The translations under genes were made by a program, and so were the position numbers. 64,000 bases of DNA from Novibacillus thermophilus (lineage in GTDB: Bacteria; Bacillota; Bacilli; Thermoactinomycetales; Novibacillaceae). The stretch is taken from the NCBI RefSeq assembly GCF_002005165.1, contig NZ_CP019699.1:1612001-1676000 (forward strand), in the 5' to 3' direction. Positions within the stretch are counted from its first letter, which is position 1. Each line of letters opens with the position of its first letter. Under the pieces are notes generated by a model. The model saw only the letters and a list, made by a program, of their open reading frames with translations, was not told the DNA's origin and did no database searches. This document shows, in pieces, positions 26,354 to 35,274 of this stretch.

Positions 26354-28165
26354 ATGACATTACAAGCGAATAAAGAATCGAATTATATACTTTGCTATAC
26401 CAGATTACCAAAAAAAGACATCATCTATTCCACAAAATTAGCTTATAGTATGCATCTTGCTTATAGTAATGATGGAATAAATTTTGAACCGTTAAATCAT
26501 AATTCTGGGGTTTTGTTTGCGAAAGCAACTGAAAATGAGAACGGTTCCCTCAACGCGAAGAGTTTAAAAAATCCCTATATATTCTATTTGAAAGATGGAA
26601 ATTTTGGAGTCATAGCTGTTCGTACTGAATCGGATGGCCGAAACGATGAGGAGAGTAAAGGAAAAGTCCTTATTTTTTCATCTCCAGATTTGTTACAATA
26701 TGAAGAAATTGGATTACTAGATTTGAAGGGAAACACTTTTGTTAATGACGTAGTTTGTAATTACGATGATGAAAAACAGGCTTATATAATTAGATGGAGC
26801 GATGATTTTGGAAATTATTATGTGAATTTTATAGAGGATATTTTTTTAGATAATATTTCTGATCCTGCACATAGTGAACCTTTTCAGTTGGATCCTGTTA
26901 AAACAAAGATAGAAGAAATAGTTCCTAGAAACGTTATACGCGTTTCAGAAGAAATTGCCCATAGACTAATCTGTAAACTGACAGTGCCAACGAATGTTAA
27001 AATAGAGACTCCAAAAAGTGTCAAAATAAAAAGTGAAGAAGATTTAAAAGATGTGAAAGCAAGGGCAATATACAGTGATGGGACAACAGATATAAAGTAC
27101 GTTGATTGGGATAAAAGGGGTATCGACTGGAAGAAGCCTGGAACCTATAGGATAACCGGTACAGTACACCAAGATCACTACTCATTTCCAGTTGCAATTG
27201 ACCGAGCTGATCCGTGTATTACTAAATGGAATGGAAAGTACTACTTTATAGCTACAAATGATGCCGATGGAAATCATTCTTTATACATCAGGGAAGCAGA
27301 CACAATTCCAGGATTAGTGGATGCTGAGGAAAGATTGATACTTGATTCCAACACATACGAAGATATTAAAGGTTTATTATGGGCGCCAGAGTTTCACATA
27401 ATAGAAGGTGATCTTTATATCTTTCATGGTGCCACATCGGGTGGGTTTTACTATGAACAATCACACGTTATGAAATTACGAAGAGGCGGGACCCCTGTTT
27501 GTGCAAAAGATTGGTCAAGACCACATCGTGTTGTAAAAAAAGATGGCACTTATTTGTGTGAAGCAGGGAAGACTATATCTTTGGATATGACTGTCATTCA
27601 ATGGAATGGAGAATATTATGTCGTTTGGTCACAGAGAGAATTTATACCTGAAGATCTTGGGGCGTGGCTTTACATTGCAAAGGTTGATCCAAAGGAACCT
27701 TGGAGATTAATTTGTGACCCGGTTGTCCTTACCAAACCAGAATATGGTTGGGAAAATAACAACGTTTTTGTAGTCGAAGGGCCGTTCGCTTTGATGAGAG
27801 ATAACAAACTGTTCTTGACATATTCTGGTTCCTTGATTGATGAAACTTATGTTATTGGATTGTTAACAGCCGAAAAAGGCGCAGATTTGTTAGATCCTAC
27901 TTGTTGGACAAAGTATAACTTCCCACTACTTACCTCGAGGAGTGTTCCAGGAGAATATGGTCCAGGACACAATTCTTATGTGGTAGATGATTTCGGAACG
28001 ATATGGAACGTCTATCATGCAAGACCGGGAATAAAAGGTCCTAGGTCTTCCGGGATTCGGCGTGTACATTTTGATATAGATGGTTATCCAAGACTAGATT
28101 TAACAGAAGAAAAGGACCTAAACCAGGATTTGGCTAAGGTCGCGATTGATGTGATTTTGACTTAA
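26354..28165 (+). CDS. Intracellular GH43-type glycosidase with inserted Ig-like domain
   Basis: 603 residues from ATG 26354 (GAAGGTGAT six bases before). No signal peptide. The N-terminal ~200 residues look like part of a five-bladed propeller (LAYSNDGINFEPLN, FIFSSPDLLQYEEIG-like), followed by a Big_4/Ig-like unit (VKARAIYSDGTTDIKYVDW, GTYRITGTV), then a GH43 propeller with candidate catalytic residues Asp in DRADPCITKWNGKYYF, Asp in SLDMTVIQWNG and Glu in VVEGPFALMRDNKLFLTYSG. GH43 enzymes are beta-xylosidases or alpha-arabinofuranosidases. It would trim oligosaccharides brought in by the adjacent importer. The Ig-like unit before the catalytic propeller is unusual for a cytoplasmic enzyme. 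Confidence 0.85.
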   Translation: MTLQANKESNYILCYTRLPKKDIIYSTKLAYSMHLAYSNDGINFEPLNHNSGVLFAKATENENGSLNAKSLKNPYIFYLKDGNFGVIAVRTESDGRNDEESKGKVLIFSSPDLLQYEEIGLLDLKGNTFVNDVVCNYDDEKQAYIIRWSDDFGNYYVNFIEDIFLDNISDPAHSEPFQLDPVKTKIEEIVPRNVIRVSEEIAHRLICKLTVPTNVKIETPKSVKIKSEEDLKDVKARAIYSDGTTDIKYVDWDKRGIDWKKPGTYRITGTVHQDHYSFPVAIDRADPCITKWNGKYYFIATNDADGNHSLYIREADTIPGLVDAEERLILDSNTYEDIKGLLWAPEFHIIEGDLYIFHGATSGGFYYEQSHVMKLRRGGTPVCAKDWSRPHRVVKKDGTYLCEAGKTISLDMTVIQWNGEYYVVWSQREFIPEDLGAWLYIAKVDPKEPWRLICDPVVLTKPEYGWENNNVFVVEGPFALMRDNKLFLTYSGSLIDETYVIGLLTAEKGADLLDPTCWTKYNFPLLTSRSVPGEYGPGHNSYVVDDFGTIWNVYHARPGIKGPRSSGIRRVHFDIDGYPRLDLTEEKDLNQDLAKVAIDVILT

Positions 28166-28197
28166 ATATGTCCTTTACATGAATATCATCGTGACAA

Positions 28198-28231
28198 TTG
28201 TTTAATAGAATAGTTTGTAGTATAAATAAAC
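28198..28231 (+). promoter_or_regulatory. Promoter with XylR/ROK-like operator C
   Basis: TTGTTT (28198-28203), 17 bases, TATAAA (28221-28226). The palindrome GTTTGT-AGTATAA-ATAAAC (28213-28231, one mismatch, same 19-base length as operators A and B) covers the -10. Controls the dehydratase-dehydrogenase genes that follow. Confidence 0.65.
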
Positions 28232-28269
28232 TTATTTGATTAATAGTTGAGTAACTGCGGAAATTCCAG

Positions 28270-28341
28270 AAAAGCAATGAAGAAGCTTCGAACATAAGAT
28301 TAACGAGCATGCTAAAATAATTTTTTATTTCGAGAGGGAGG
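28270..28341 (+). promoter_or_regulatory. Leader shared with the operon at 9479 (copy 2)
   Basis: ATGAAGAAGCTTCGAA and AACGAGCATGCTAAA blocks up to the ribosome site GAGAGGGAGG; see copy 1 at 9376-9468. Confidence 0.6.
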
Positions 28342-28346
28342 TTCCT

Positions 28347-29216
28347 ATGAGAATCATTCGTTACCAGAAGACCAACGGATCCAAACAATTAGCGGCCGTG
28401 ACCGAAGATTCAGCAATCTACCCCTTGCCGTATAAAGATTTTTTAGCGTTAATCGAACAGGCAGAGACGCATAAGGTATCATGTTTATCCTTGGTAATGC
28501 AAACCGTGAATCGTTCACAGCCGATCGAGAAACATTTAGAAGATTTGACTTTACTTGTACCTATCGATGCCTATGAAGTGTGGGCATCCGGGGTGACCTA
28601 TCGACGGAGTAAGGATGCAAGAAATTTTGAAGCAAAAACGACAAGTGAATCCTTTTACGATAAGGTTTATACAGCCGAGAGGCCGGAACTATTCCTAAAG
28701 TCCACCAGTCGACGAACGGTTGGGCCACACACTCCCATTTATTTGAGAACTGATTCTCACTGGCAAGTTCCGGAGCCGGAGCTTGGTCTTGTCTTGAACA
28801 GAAAAGGGGAAATATTAGGTTACACAATTGGTAATGATCTGAGCAGTCGCGATATTGAGGGAGAGAATCCACTGTACTTGTCCCAGGCCAAAATTTGGCG
28901 GAACTCTTGTGCGATTGGTCCAGCCATACGACTTGCCGAAACGGTGGATGATCCGTATCGACTTTCCATTTTCTGCCGAATTTACAGAGAAGGTAGGAAG
29001 GTGTTTGAAGATTGGGGCAGTACTTCTCAGTTAGAAAGACAGTATGACGAACTTGTTTCCTACTTAATGAAAGATAATGTCATTTTCAACGGAACTGTGC
29101 TGTTAACAGGGACTTGCATTGTCCCGGGCAATGACTTTACGCTGAGGGAGGGCGATCAAGTTGAAATCGAGATTCCGGAGATTGGCATTCTGGTCAACCC
29201 AGTAAAGGAACAGTAA
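28347..29216 (+). CDS. 2-keto-3-deoxypentonate dehydratase (FAH family)
   Basis: 289 residues. C-terminal fumarylacetoacetase-like domain with the metal-binding acids in WQVPEPELGLVLN (E-x-E) and an Asp in IGNDLSSRDIEGENPLYLSQAK; N-terminal part VWASGVTYRRSKDARN... is typical of 2-keto-3-deoxy-D-arabinonate/xylonate dehydratases rather than of hydrolases. The reaction converts 2-keto-3-deoxypentonate to 2-oxoglutarate semialdehyde (Weimberg pathway). GAGAGGGAGG precedes ATG 28347. The next gene encodes the enzyme for the following step, 30 bases downstream. Functional call rests on sequence pattern plus context. Confidence 0.88.
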   Translation: MRIIRYQKTNGSKQLAAVTEDSAIYPLPYKDFLALIEQAETHKVSCLSLVMQTVNRSQPIEKHLEDLTLLVPIDAYEVWASGVTYRRSKDARNFEAKTTSESFYDKVYTAERPELFLKSTSRRTVGPHTPIYLRTDSHWQVPEPELGLVLNRKGEILGYTIGNDLSSRDIEGENPLYLSQAKIWRNSCAIGPAIRLAETVDDPYRLSIFCRIYREGRKVFEDWGSTSQLERQYDELVSYLMKDNVIFNGTVLLTGTCIVPGNDFTLREGDQVEIEIPEIGILVNPVKEQ

Positions 29217-29246
29217 TATCGACAACGACGAATTAGGAGGGTACAT

Positions 29247-30716
29247 ATGTCTATAGTTACTACTGAGGAAAGCGTGTATTTAAATTATGTTAACGGTGCA
29301 TGGAGAAAATCATCAACGGGGGAAGTGATCCCCTCTTATAACCCTGCGGATATTAACGAAATCGTCGGGAAGGTGCAGAGTTCCAGTATAGCAGATCTCG
29401 ATTATGCCATACAGGCGGCAAAATCAGTGCAAAAAAGTTGGGGAAAGTTGTCCGGTTCAGAACGTGGGGAGTATCTCTATAAAGTTGCGCAAATACTCGA
29501 AAACCGTCTTGATGAGATTGCGGAAACAATGACCCGAGAGATGGGTAAGACCTTACCCGAAGCGAAAGGGGAAACGGCACGTGGTATTGCCATTCTAAAG
29601 TATTATGCGGGCGAAGGAACACGAAAAATTGGCGATGTCATTCCGTCGACGGATCGCTCTGCTTTAATGTTTAGCAAACGAGTACCGGTCGGGGTGGTTG
29701 GGGTCATTACTCCGTGGAATTTTCCCGTCGCGATTCCGGTGTGGAAAATAGCGCCGGCTCTTGTCTACGGCAATACTGTTGTGTTAAAACCAGCAACCGA
29801 AGCGGCAGTGACAGTTGCAAAATTGGTCGAGTGTTTTGATCAAGCTGGAATCCCCGAAGGTGTGCTCAATTTGGTTACTGGTAGGGGTTCAATCATCGGC
29901 CGGGGATTGGCAGAAAGTCCAGATGTGGATGCTGTCACTTTTACTGGTTCGAACAACGTTGGAGTTCAGATTGGTCAAACGGTTGCCGCCCGTGGAGGGA
30001 AATATCAATTAGAGATGGGAGGAAAGAACCCGATTATTATCGCGGATGACTGTGATCTTGATAAAGCGGTAGAGGCGGTACTGAATGGAGGATTAAAAAC
30101 GACGGGACAAAAGTGTACATGCAGTAGCCGGGTCATCGTACAAAGTGGGATTTATGAGGCGTTTAAGAAAAAATTACTCGACAAAGTAAAAGAAATTAAG
30201 GTTGGTGATGGTTTAAAAGAGGAAACTTGGATGGGGCCTTGTGCGAACAAATCTCAGTTTGAAATCGTTAAACAATACATTCAAAAAGGGATCGACGAAG
30301 GAGCTGATTTACTCTATGGTGGAGATGAGCCGCAGGACGATGATTTAAAAAACGGTCTCTATATTCGTCCGACGATATTTGATAAAGTCACCTCATCCAT
30401 GGCGATTGCCCAGGAAGAGATTTTTGGTCCCGTATTAGTTTTAATGAAGGTGGACACTGTCGAAGAAGCTATTGAATTGGCTAATGATGTGGCATACGGG
30501 TTAAGTGCTTCTATCTTTACGAAAAACATCGGTCACATTCTATCATTTGTAGACGATATTGAAGCTGGACTAGTGCGTGTAAATTCGGAAACGACGGGTG
30601 TAGAATATCAAGCGCCATTCGGGGGTATGAAGTCTTCCAGTTCACATTCTCGGGAACAGGGGGAAGCCGCGAAGGAATTCTTTACATCGATAAAGACCGT
30701 GTTTGTTAAATCGTAG
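29247..30716 (+). CDS. 2-oxoglutarate semialdehyde dehydrogenase
   Basis: 489 residues, aldehyde dehydrogenase superfamily: [13 protein letters not shown] start, [19 protein letters not shown], cofactor loop [12 protein letters not shown], general base Glu in [11 protein letters not shown], nucleophile Cys in [11 protein letters not shown], and late EEIFGPVL. It closely follows the KGSADH/2,5-dioxovalerate dehydrogenase type ([28 protein letters not shown] at the end). Oxidises 2-oxoglutarate semialdehyde to 2-oxoglutarate with NAD(P)+, feeding the TCA cycle. AGGAGGG lies ~8 bases before ATG 29247. Cotranscribed with the dehydratase. Confidence 0.92.
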   Translation: MSIVTTEESVYLNYVNGAWRKSSTGEVIPSYNPADINEIVGKVQSSSIADLDYAIQAAKSVQKSWGKLSGSERGEYLYKVAQILENRLDEIAETMTREMGKTLPEAKGETARGIAILKYYAGEGTRKIGDVIPSTDRSALMFSKRVPVGVVGVITPWNFPVAIPVWKIAPALVYGNTVVLKPATEAAVTVAKLVECFDQAGIPEGVLNLVTGRGSIIGRGLAESPDVDAVTFTGSNNVGVQIGQTVAARGGKYQLEMGGKNPIIIADDCDLDKAVEAVLNGGLKTTGQKCTCSSRVIVQSGIYEAFKKKLLDKVKEIKVGDGLKEETWMGPCANKSQFEIVKQYIQKGIDEGADLLYGGDEPQDDDLKNGLYIRPTIFDKVTSSMAIAQEEIFGPVLVLMKVDTVEEAIELANDVAYGLSASIFTKNIGHILSFVDDIEAGLVRVNSETTGVEYQAPFGGMKSSSSHSREQGEAAKEFFTSIKTVFVKS

Positions 30717-30852
30717 AGTACCTTTTATGAAGGGAAAATGATTTCCAAACTACCAAAAACGATGCGAGCGGCGGTATAAAGAGGAGGGTATCATTTTTTT
30801 TAACGTTAGATGTATCGTTACCTCTAGCTGTATAACTAAAAGGGGGAGAAAC

Positions 30853-32829
30853 ATGAATAATGAATATCATGTAGCCAAAAATGGATCAGACCTTGGACAA
30901 GGGACGAAACAAGATCCTTTTTTTACAATTAATAAGGCTGCTTCTATGGCTGAAGCAGGGGATACTGTTATTGTCCATGAAGGTGAGTATCGTGAATGGG
31001 TAAAACCAAAAAATTCCGGATTGAGCGATAAAAGAAGGATTACTTATAGAGCTGCTGAAGGAGAAAAAGTAGTCATTAAAGGATCTGAACGTATACAAGA
31101 TTGGGAGAAAGTTGAAGGCAGTGTATGGAAAGTTGTATTACCAAATGAATTTTTTGGTGGTTATAACCCTTATAAAGAGAAAATTTTTGGTGATTGGGTT
31201 GTATATAATCCTGGGAAACACTTAGGGGATGTTTATTTAAATGGCATGTCCTTTTACGAAGCTAATAGATATGAGGAATTGCTAAATCCAAGCATAAGAA
31301 CAGAAGTATTAGATCACTGGACAGGAGAAATTGTCCCTGTCCATCATCCAGAGCAAACAAAATATCTCTGGTTTGCGGAAGTAGATGAAAACAAGACTAC
31401 CATATATGCGAATTTTCACGACTATAATCCCAACGAAGAATTAGTAGAAATAAATGTCCGAAAATGTTGTTTTTATCCAGAAGAAACAGGGATTAATTAT
31501 ATTACTGTTAAAGGTTTTGAAATGTGTCACGCAGCAACTCCGTGGGCCCCACCGACAGCGGATCAGCCAGGGTTAATAGGCCCTCATTGGAGTAAAGGTT
31601 GGATTATTGAAGATAACATCATTCATGATTCGAAATGTAGTGCAATTAGTATTGGCAAAGAAGCATCGACAGGGAATAACTTTCGTTCCAAGCGGAAAGA
31701 TAAGCCAGGTTATCAATATCAGTTAGAATCTGTATTTCTTGCTCGGCAAGCTGGATGGAGTAAAGAGAAAATTGGTTCACACATTATCCGAAACAATACG
31801 ATATATGATTGTGGACAAAACGGTATTGTAGGTCATTTGGGATGTGTATTTAGTGAAATATATAGTAACCATATTTATAATATTGGTTTAAAAAGAGAGT
31901 TTTATGGACACGAGATTGCTGGTATCAAGTTACACGCAGCCATTGATGTGCAAATTTATCATAATCGTATTCATGATTGTACTTTAGGAACTTGGCTAGA
32001 TTGGCAAACACAAGGTACAAGAGTAAGTAAAAATTTGTTTTATCGAAATAATCGTGATTTGTTTGTAGAAGTTAGTCATGGTCCCTATTTAGTGGATCAC
32101 AATATTTTGGCATCTGACTATGCAATCGACAATTTTGCTCAAGGTGGAGCCTACATAAACAACTTAATTTGTGGGAAAATGGTTCTTTCGAAAGTTCTCA
32201 ATCGTGCAACTCCATATCATGTGCCTCATAGTACAGAGGTAGCAGGGTTTGCAGTTGTGTATGGTGGAGACGACCGAATGTTTAACAATATCTTTATTGG
32301 CGGTGATTATATAAAAACTAAAACTGCCCGTAACATCGGTGCTAACGCTTTAGAGAATTCTAAAGAGGGGATGGGGACTTCTCACTATAACGGTTATACT
32401 CAATCATTAGAGGAGTATATTGAAGCAGTTGAAAGTAAAGAGCCTGGCGATCTAGATATATTCATGACTGTAGAACAGCCTGTTTATATTAACCACAACA
32501 TATACTTAAATGGAGCAGTACCTTTTGAAGAAGAAGAAGAGAATATTGTGGTGGATCATTTTGATCCGGAAATAAACATTATAGAAGAAGGAGATGAAGT
32601 ATATCTTACTTGTAAGCTTCCAGAAGACTTTGAGAAATTATCTGGAAAAATTCATTCTACAAACACATTAGAAAGAGTGCGGATAGTCGATGCTGAATTT
32701 GTTAATCCAGATGGAAGTGAATTAATTTTAGATACAGATTACTTCGGAAAACAAAAAGATGGAAAAAGCGTTTTGGGACCATTTAATATTCTGCAAAAAG
32801 GAAAAAACCGTGTGAAGATTTGGGGTTAA
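30853..32829 (+). CDS. GH120 beta-xylosidase (right-handed beta-helix)
   Basis: 658 residues, no signal peptide. Strong family resemblance along the whole length to the Thermoanaerobacterium XylC type: YHVAKNGSDLGQGTKQDPF start, GDVYLNGMSFYEANRYEEL, ATPWAPPTADQPGLIGPHW, HEIAGIKLHAAIDVQI. The catalytic Asp and Glu of the GH120 structure correspond to Asp383 (LGTWLDWQTQG) and Glu406 (RDLFVEVSHGPYL). Length and residue offset match the reference within one position. Releases xylose from short xylo-oligosaccharides in the cytoplasm. AAAGGGGGAG precedes ATG 30853. The gene is A+T-rich compared with 28347-30716, so it may have a separate origin. Confidence 0.92.
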   Translation: MNNEYHVAKNGSDLGQGTKQDPFFTINKAASMAEAGDTVIVHEGEYREWVKPKNSGLSDKRRITYRAAEGEKVVIKGSERIQDWEKVEGSVWKVVLPNEFFGGYNPYKEKIFGDWVVYNPGKHLGDVYLNGMSFYEANRYEELLNPSIRTEVLDHWTGEIVPVHHPEQTKYLWFAEVDENKTTIYANFHDYNPNEELVEINVRKCCFYPEETGINYITVKGFEMCHAATPWAPPTADQPGLIGPHWSKGWIIEDNIIHDSKCSAISIGKEASTGNNFRSKRKDKPGYQYQLESVFLARQAGWSKEKIGSHIIRNNTIYDCGQNGIVGHLGCVFSEIYSNHIYNIGLKREFYGHEIAGIKLHAAIDVQIYHNRIHDCTLGTWLDWQTQGTRVSKNLFYRNNRDLFVEVSHGPYLVDHNILASDYAIDNFAQGGAYINNLICGKMVLSKVLNRATPYHVPHSTEVAGFAVVYGGDDRMFNNIFIGGDYIKTKTARNIGANALENSKEGMGTSHYNGYTQSLEEYIEAVESKEPGDLDIFMTVEQPVYINHNIYLNGAVPFEEEEENIVVDHFDPEINIIEEGDEVYLTCKLPEDFEKLSGKIHSTNTLERVRIVDAEFVNPDGSELILDTDYFGKQKDGKSVLGPFNILQKGKNRVKIWG

Positions 32830-32990
32830 AATTAGAGTTTGCTGACCGGTTTCAGGCGTCAGATCCAATTTTCGCTGTGTAACGGTGTCGCTGTTCACAT
32901 CTGCAATTCCTCACGAAGGGCCCGAATTCAACCACGGCATATGGCGTAAGATGTGAAAAGGTACATTCCTTTGTGGTTATCATGGGATTG

Positions 32991-33040
32991 AGCCATCGGT
33001 AATTCCTCCTGTTCATCATAACGGAATTACCGTGGCTTTT
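32991..33040. terminator. Convergent terminator between GH120 and xylonate dehydratase genes
   Basis: AGCCA-t-CGGTAATTCC pairs with GGAATTACCG-TGGCT, 15 base pairs with one bulge, followed by TTTTG on the plus strand. Placed between two converging genes; probably serves both. Confidence 0.75.
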
Positions 33041-33103
33041 GTTTATTTCTTGTGTTGCATCTCAAGCAAGGAAGGTGTGCAACTTTACCAAAAAAGGATA
33101 TTT

Positions 33104-35101
33104 TTAATTTTTATGGTTTCTCTTTTTTGCTAGTATTTCCTTTCCAGCTTCTAACACTTCAATAATCCTATCAACATCATAGACACTACCTTTCCAGGAG
33201 CCGCCGCTTACAGACTGTAAAGCAGCCCATAATCTTGTGTCATCCGGTAATCTAGGATTAGGTTTTAAATCAGGATGGGTAGAGCGTTCGGCTAAGAGTC
33301 TCGCTCCTTCTTCTGGTGTTAACCGTCGCTCCCTGGTTCCAATAAAATTTACCGACCCAACTAAATTTTCCCGATCTATGACAATTTCTATAACATCACC
33401 ATTTCGCAATTTTCCAATCGGGCCACCAGCCAATGCCTCGGGACCAACATGGCCAATACAAGCACCTGTGGAAACTCCTGAAAAGCGTGCATCAGTAATC
33501 AAAGAAACGTATTTCCCGTAGGATAAATGCCTTAATGCTGAAGTTAATTGATACGTCTCTTCCATACCCGTTCCAAGTGGACCGCCTCCTATGACTACCA
33601 TTATGTCTCCTGCTTCAATGTCTCCGTTTTTAATGGCGCGGATAGCCCCTTGTTCTGAAGTAAAAACTTTTGCTTTACCCGTATGGCGGTATACACCGTC
33701 TTCATCCACGACATCCGGACTGATGGATGTAGATTTAATGACAGATCCTTCTGGAGCAATGTTGCCAGTTGGAAAAGTTACGGTTGAGGTTAGGCCTCTT
33801 TCCTTGGCTATCTCCGGACTCATAATTACACTTTCTGGATCAACTTTATCAACTTCCAGTAATCTCTCTTTTAATTTCATGCGACGTTCGGATTTTTCCC
33901 ACCAATCTAGATTCTCGCCGAGAGTTCTTCCAGTGACAGTAAGGACATCTTCATGCAAAACTCCTAATTTTCGGAGATAAAGCATTACTTCTGGTACTCC
34001 ACCTGCTAAAAACACACGAACCGTTGGATGGTCCACTGGGCCATTTGGTAATACGCTTACTATGCGAGGAATTTTTTTATTTACACGCACCCAATCTTTC
34101 ACCGTCGGTACTTTTAAACCGGCAGCATGGGCAATAGCAGGAATGTGGAGTAACAGGTTTGTTGAACCTCCAAAAGCAGCATGAACGACCATGGCATTTT
34201 CTATGGCTTTGTCTGTTAATATATCAGATATTTTGATATTTTCTTTTTTTAATGCCATGACCGCTTTAGCAGATTGCCTTGCCATTTCTAACCAAATTGA
34301 TTGACCTGAAGGAGCTAAAGCTGAATGAGTAATGGCCATTCCCATCGCTTCGGCAACGACTTGAGATGAGGCAGCGGTTCCAAAAAATTGACAACCACCT
34401 CCAGGGGTTGCACAAGCACGACACCCAAGCTCAGCAGCTTCCTTTAACGTTATTTCGTCATTGGCAAATCGTGCCCCTATTGTTTGAACTTTTCCTGCAT
34501 CTTCTCCATTAGTGGGTGGAAGAGACACGCCTCCAGGGATGATAATTCCAGGTAAATCCTTGCTACCTGCAAGAGCCAACATCATAGCAGGAAGTCCTTT
34601 ATCACAGGTTGCTACTCCGATAACTGCTTCTCGAGTTGGTAAAGATCGAATGAGTCGTCGATATACAATTGCCGCATCATTGCGGTAGGGAAGGGAATCG
34701 TACATCCCGCTTGTTCCCTGAGAGCGCCCATCACAGGGATCACTGACGTATCCGGTGAATGGAATTCCGTTGTTTTCACGAATAACTTCAGCCGCAGCGT
34801 GCACCAGAAGTCCGACTTCCCAATGACCTGTATGATAGCCTAATGCAATTGGATTTCCATAATGGTCTCGAATTCCTCCTTGTGTGCTCAAAATTAGAAC
34901 TTGAGGTCCCAACAAATCTTTAATATTCCAACCCATCCCGACATTTTGGGATAAGCCAAACAAATGTCCACTTGGAGAATCCAACAGCATTTCTTTTGTT
35001 ATAGGCAGAGTCCCTTCATTCCCTCTTGTATTCGTTTGAATGTTATATATAGATGAGTCACTTATTTCTAACAAAGTATCTAATGACATGTTACTCACCA
35101 T
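33104..35101 (-). CDS. D-xylonate dehydratase, YjhG/YagF type (IlvD/EDD family)
   Basis: 665 residues. IlvD/EDD pattern with Fe-S cluster cysteines in [21 protein letters not shown] and [35 protein letters not shown]; a C-terminal beta-barrel [54 protein letters not shown]. The N-terminal [17 protein letters not shown] and the end [19 protein letters not shown] are diagnostic for the YjhG/YagF xylonate dehydratases rather than amino-acid-pathway IlvD. Makes 2-keto-3-deoxy-D-xylonate, the substrate of the protein at 28347. ATG 35101 or the in-frame ATG at 35089. Its promoter region is interrupted by an insertion sequence 40 bases upstream. Confidence 0.92.
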   Translation of the reverse strand: MVSNMSLDTLLEISDSSIYNIQTNTRGNEGTLPITKEMLLDSPSGHLFGLSQNVGMGWNIKDLLGPQVLILSTQGGIRDHYGNPIALGYHTGHWEVGLLVHAAAEVIRENNGIPFTGYVSDPCDGRSQGTSGMYDSLPYRNDAAIVYRRLIRSLPTREAVIGVATCDKGLPAMMLALAGSKDLPGIIIPGGVSLPPTNGEDAGKVQTIGARFANDEITLKEAAELGCRACATPGGGCQFFGTAASSQVVAEAMGMAITHSALAPSGQSIWLEMARQSAKAVMALKKENIKISDILTDKAIENAMVVHAAFGGSTNLLLHIPAIAHAAGLKVPTVKDWVRVNKKIPRIVSVLPNGPVDHPTVRVFLAGGVPEVMLYLRKLGVLHEDVLTVTGRTLGENLDWWEKSERRMKLKERLLEVDKVDPESVIMSPEIAKERGLTSTVTFPTGNIAPEGSVIKSTSISPDVVDEDGVYRHTGKAKVFTSEQGAIRAIKNGDIEAGDIMVVIGGGPLGTGMEETYQLTSALRHLSYGKYVSLITDARFSGVSTGACIGHVGPEALAGGPIGKLRNGDVIEIVIDRENLVGSVNFIGTRERRLTPEEGARLLAERSTHPDLKPNPRLPDDTRLWAALQSVSGGSWKGSVYDVDRIIEVLEAGKEILAKKRNHKN

Positions 35102-35125
35102 CCGTTTGCAAAAAATATATAATTA

Positions 35126-35141
35126 TTGACAAGTTAATATT
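35126..35141. promoter_or_regulatory. Operator-like repeat, left half (separated by the IS)
   Basis: TTGACA-A-GTTAATAT-T. A near-identical copy TTGACA-T-GTTAATAT-G lies at 36931-36946 on the other side of the IS. Removing the IS and one target duplication puts the two copies 25 bases apart in direct orientation, upstream of the xylonate dehydratase gene. Confidence 0.5.
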
Positions 35142-35239
35142 CTGAAAAGATAACATAGCTAATCAATTGTCGAATCACCATTAGTTTTGTCGAAATGGGT
35201 CAGTCTACAAGGAAAATAGTGGTTCCGGAGCGAATGTCT

Positions 35240-35264
35240 TCATTCCAGATAAAAATCGGAATGA
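35240..35264 (+). promoter_or_regulatory. Hairpin at the transposase RBS (IS at 35142)
   Basis: TCATTCC-a-GAT (35240-35250) pairs with ATC-GGAATGA (35255-35264) across an AAAA loop; the right arm runs into GAGGGA (35263-35268), the ribosome site of ATG 35275. Confidence 0.5.
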
Positions 35265-35274
35265 GGGATGATTG

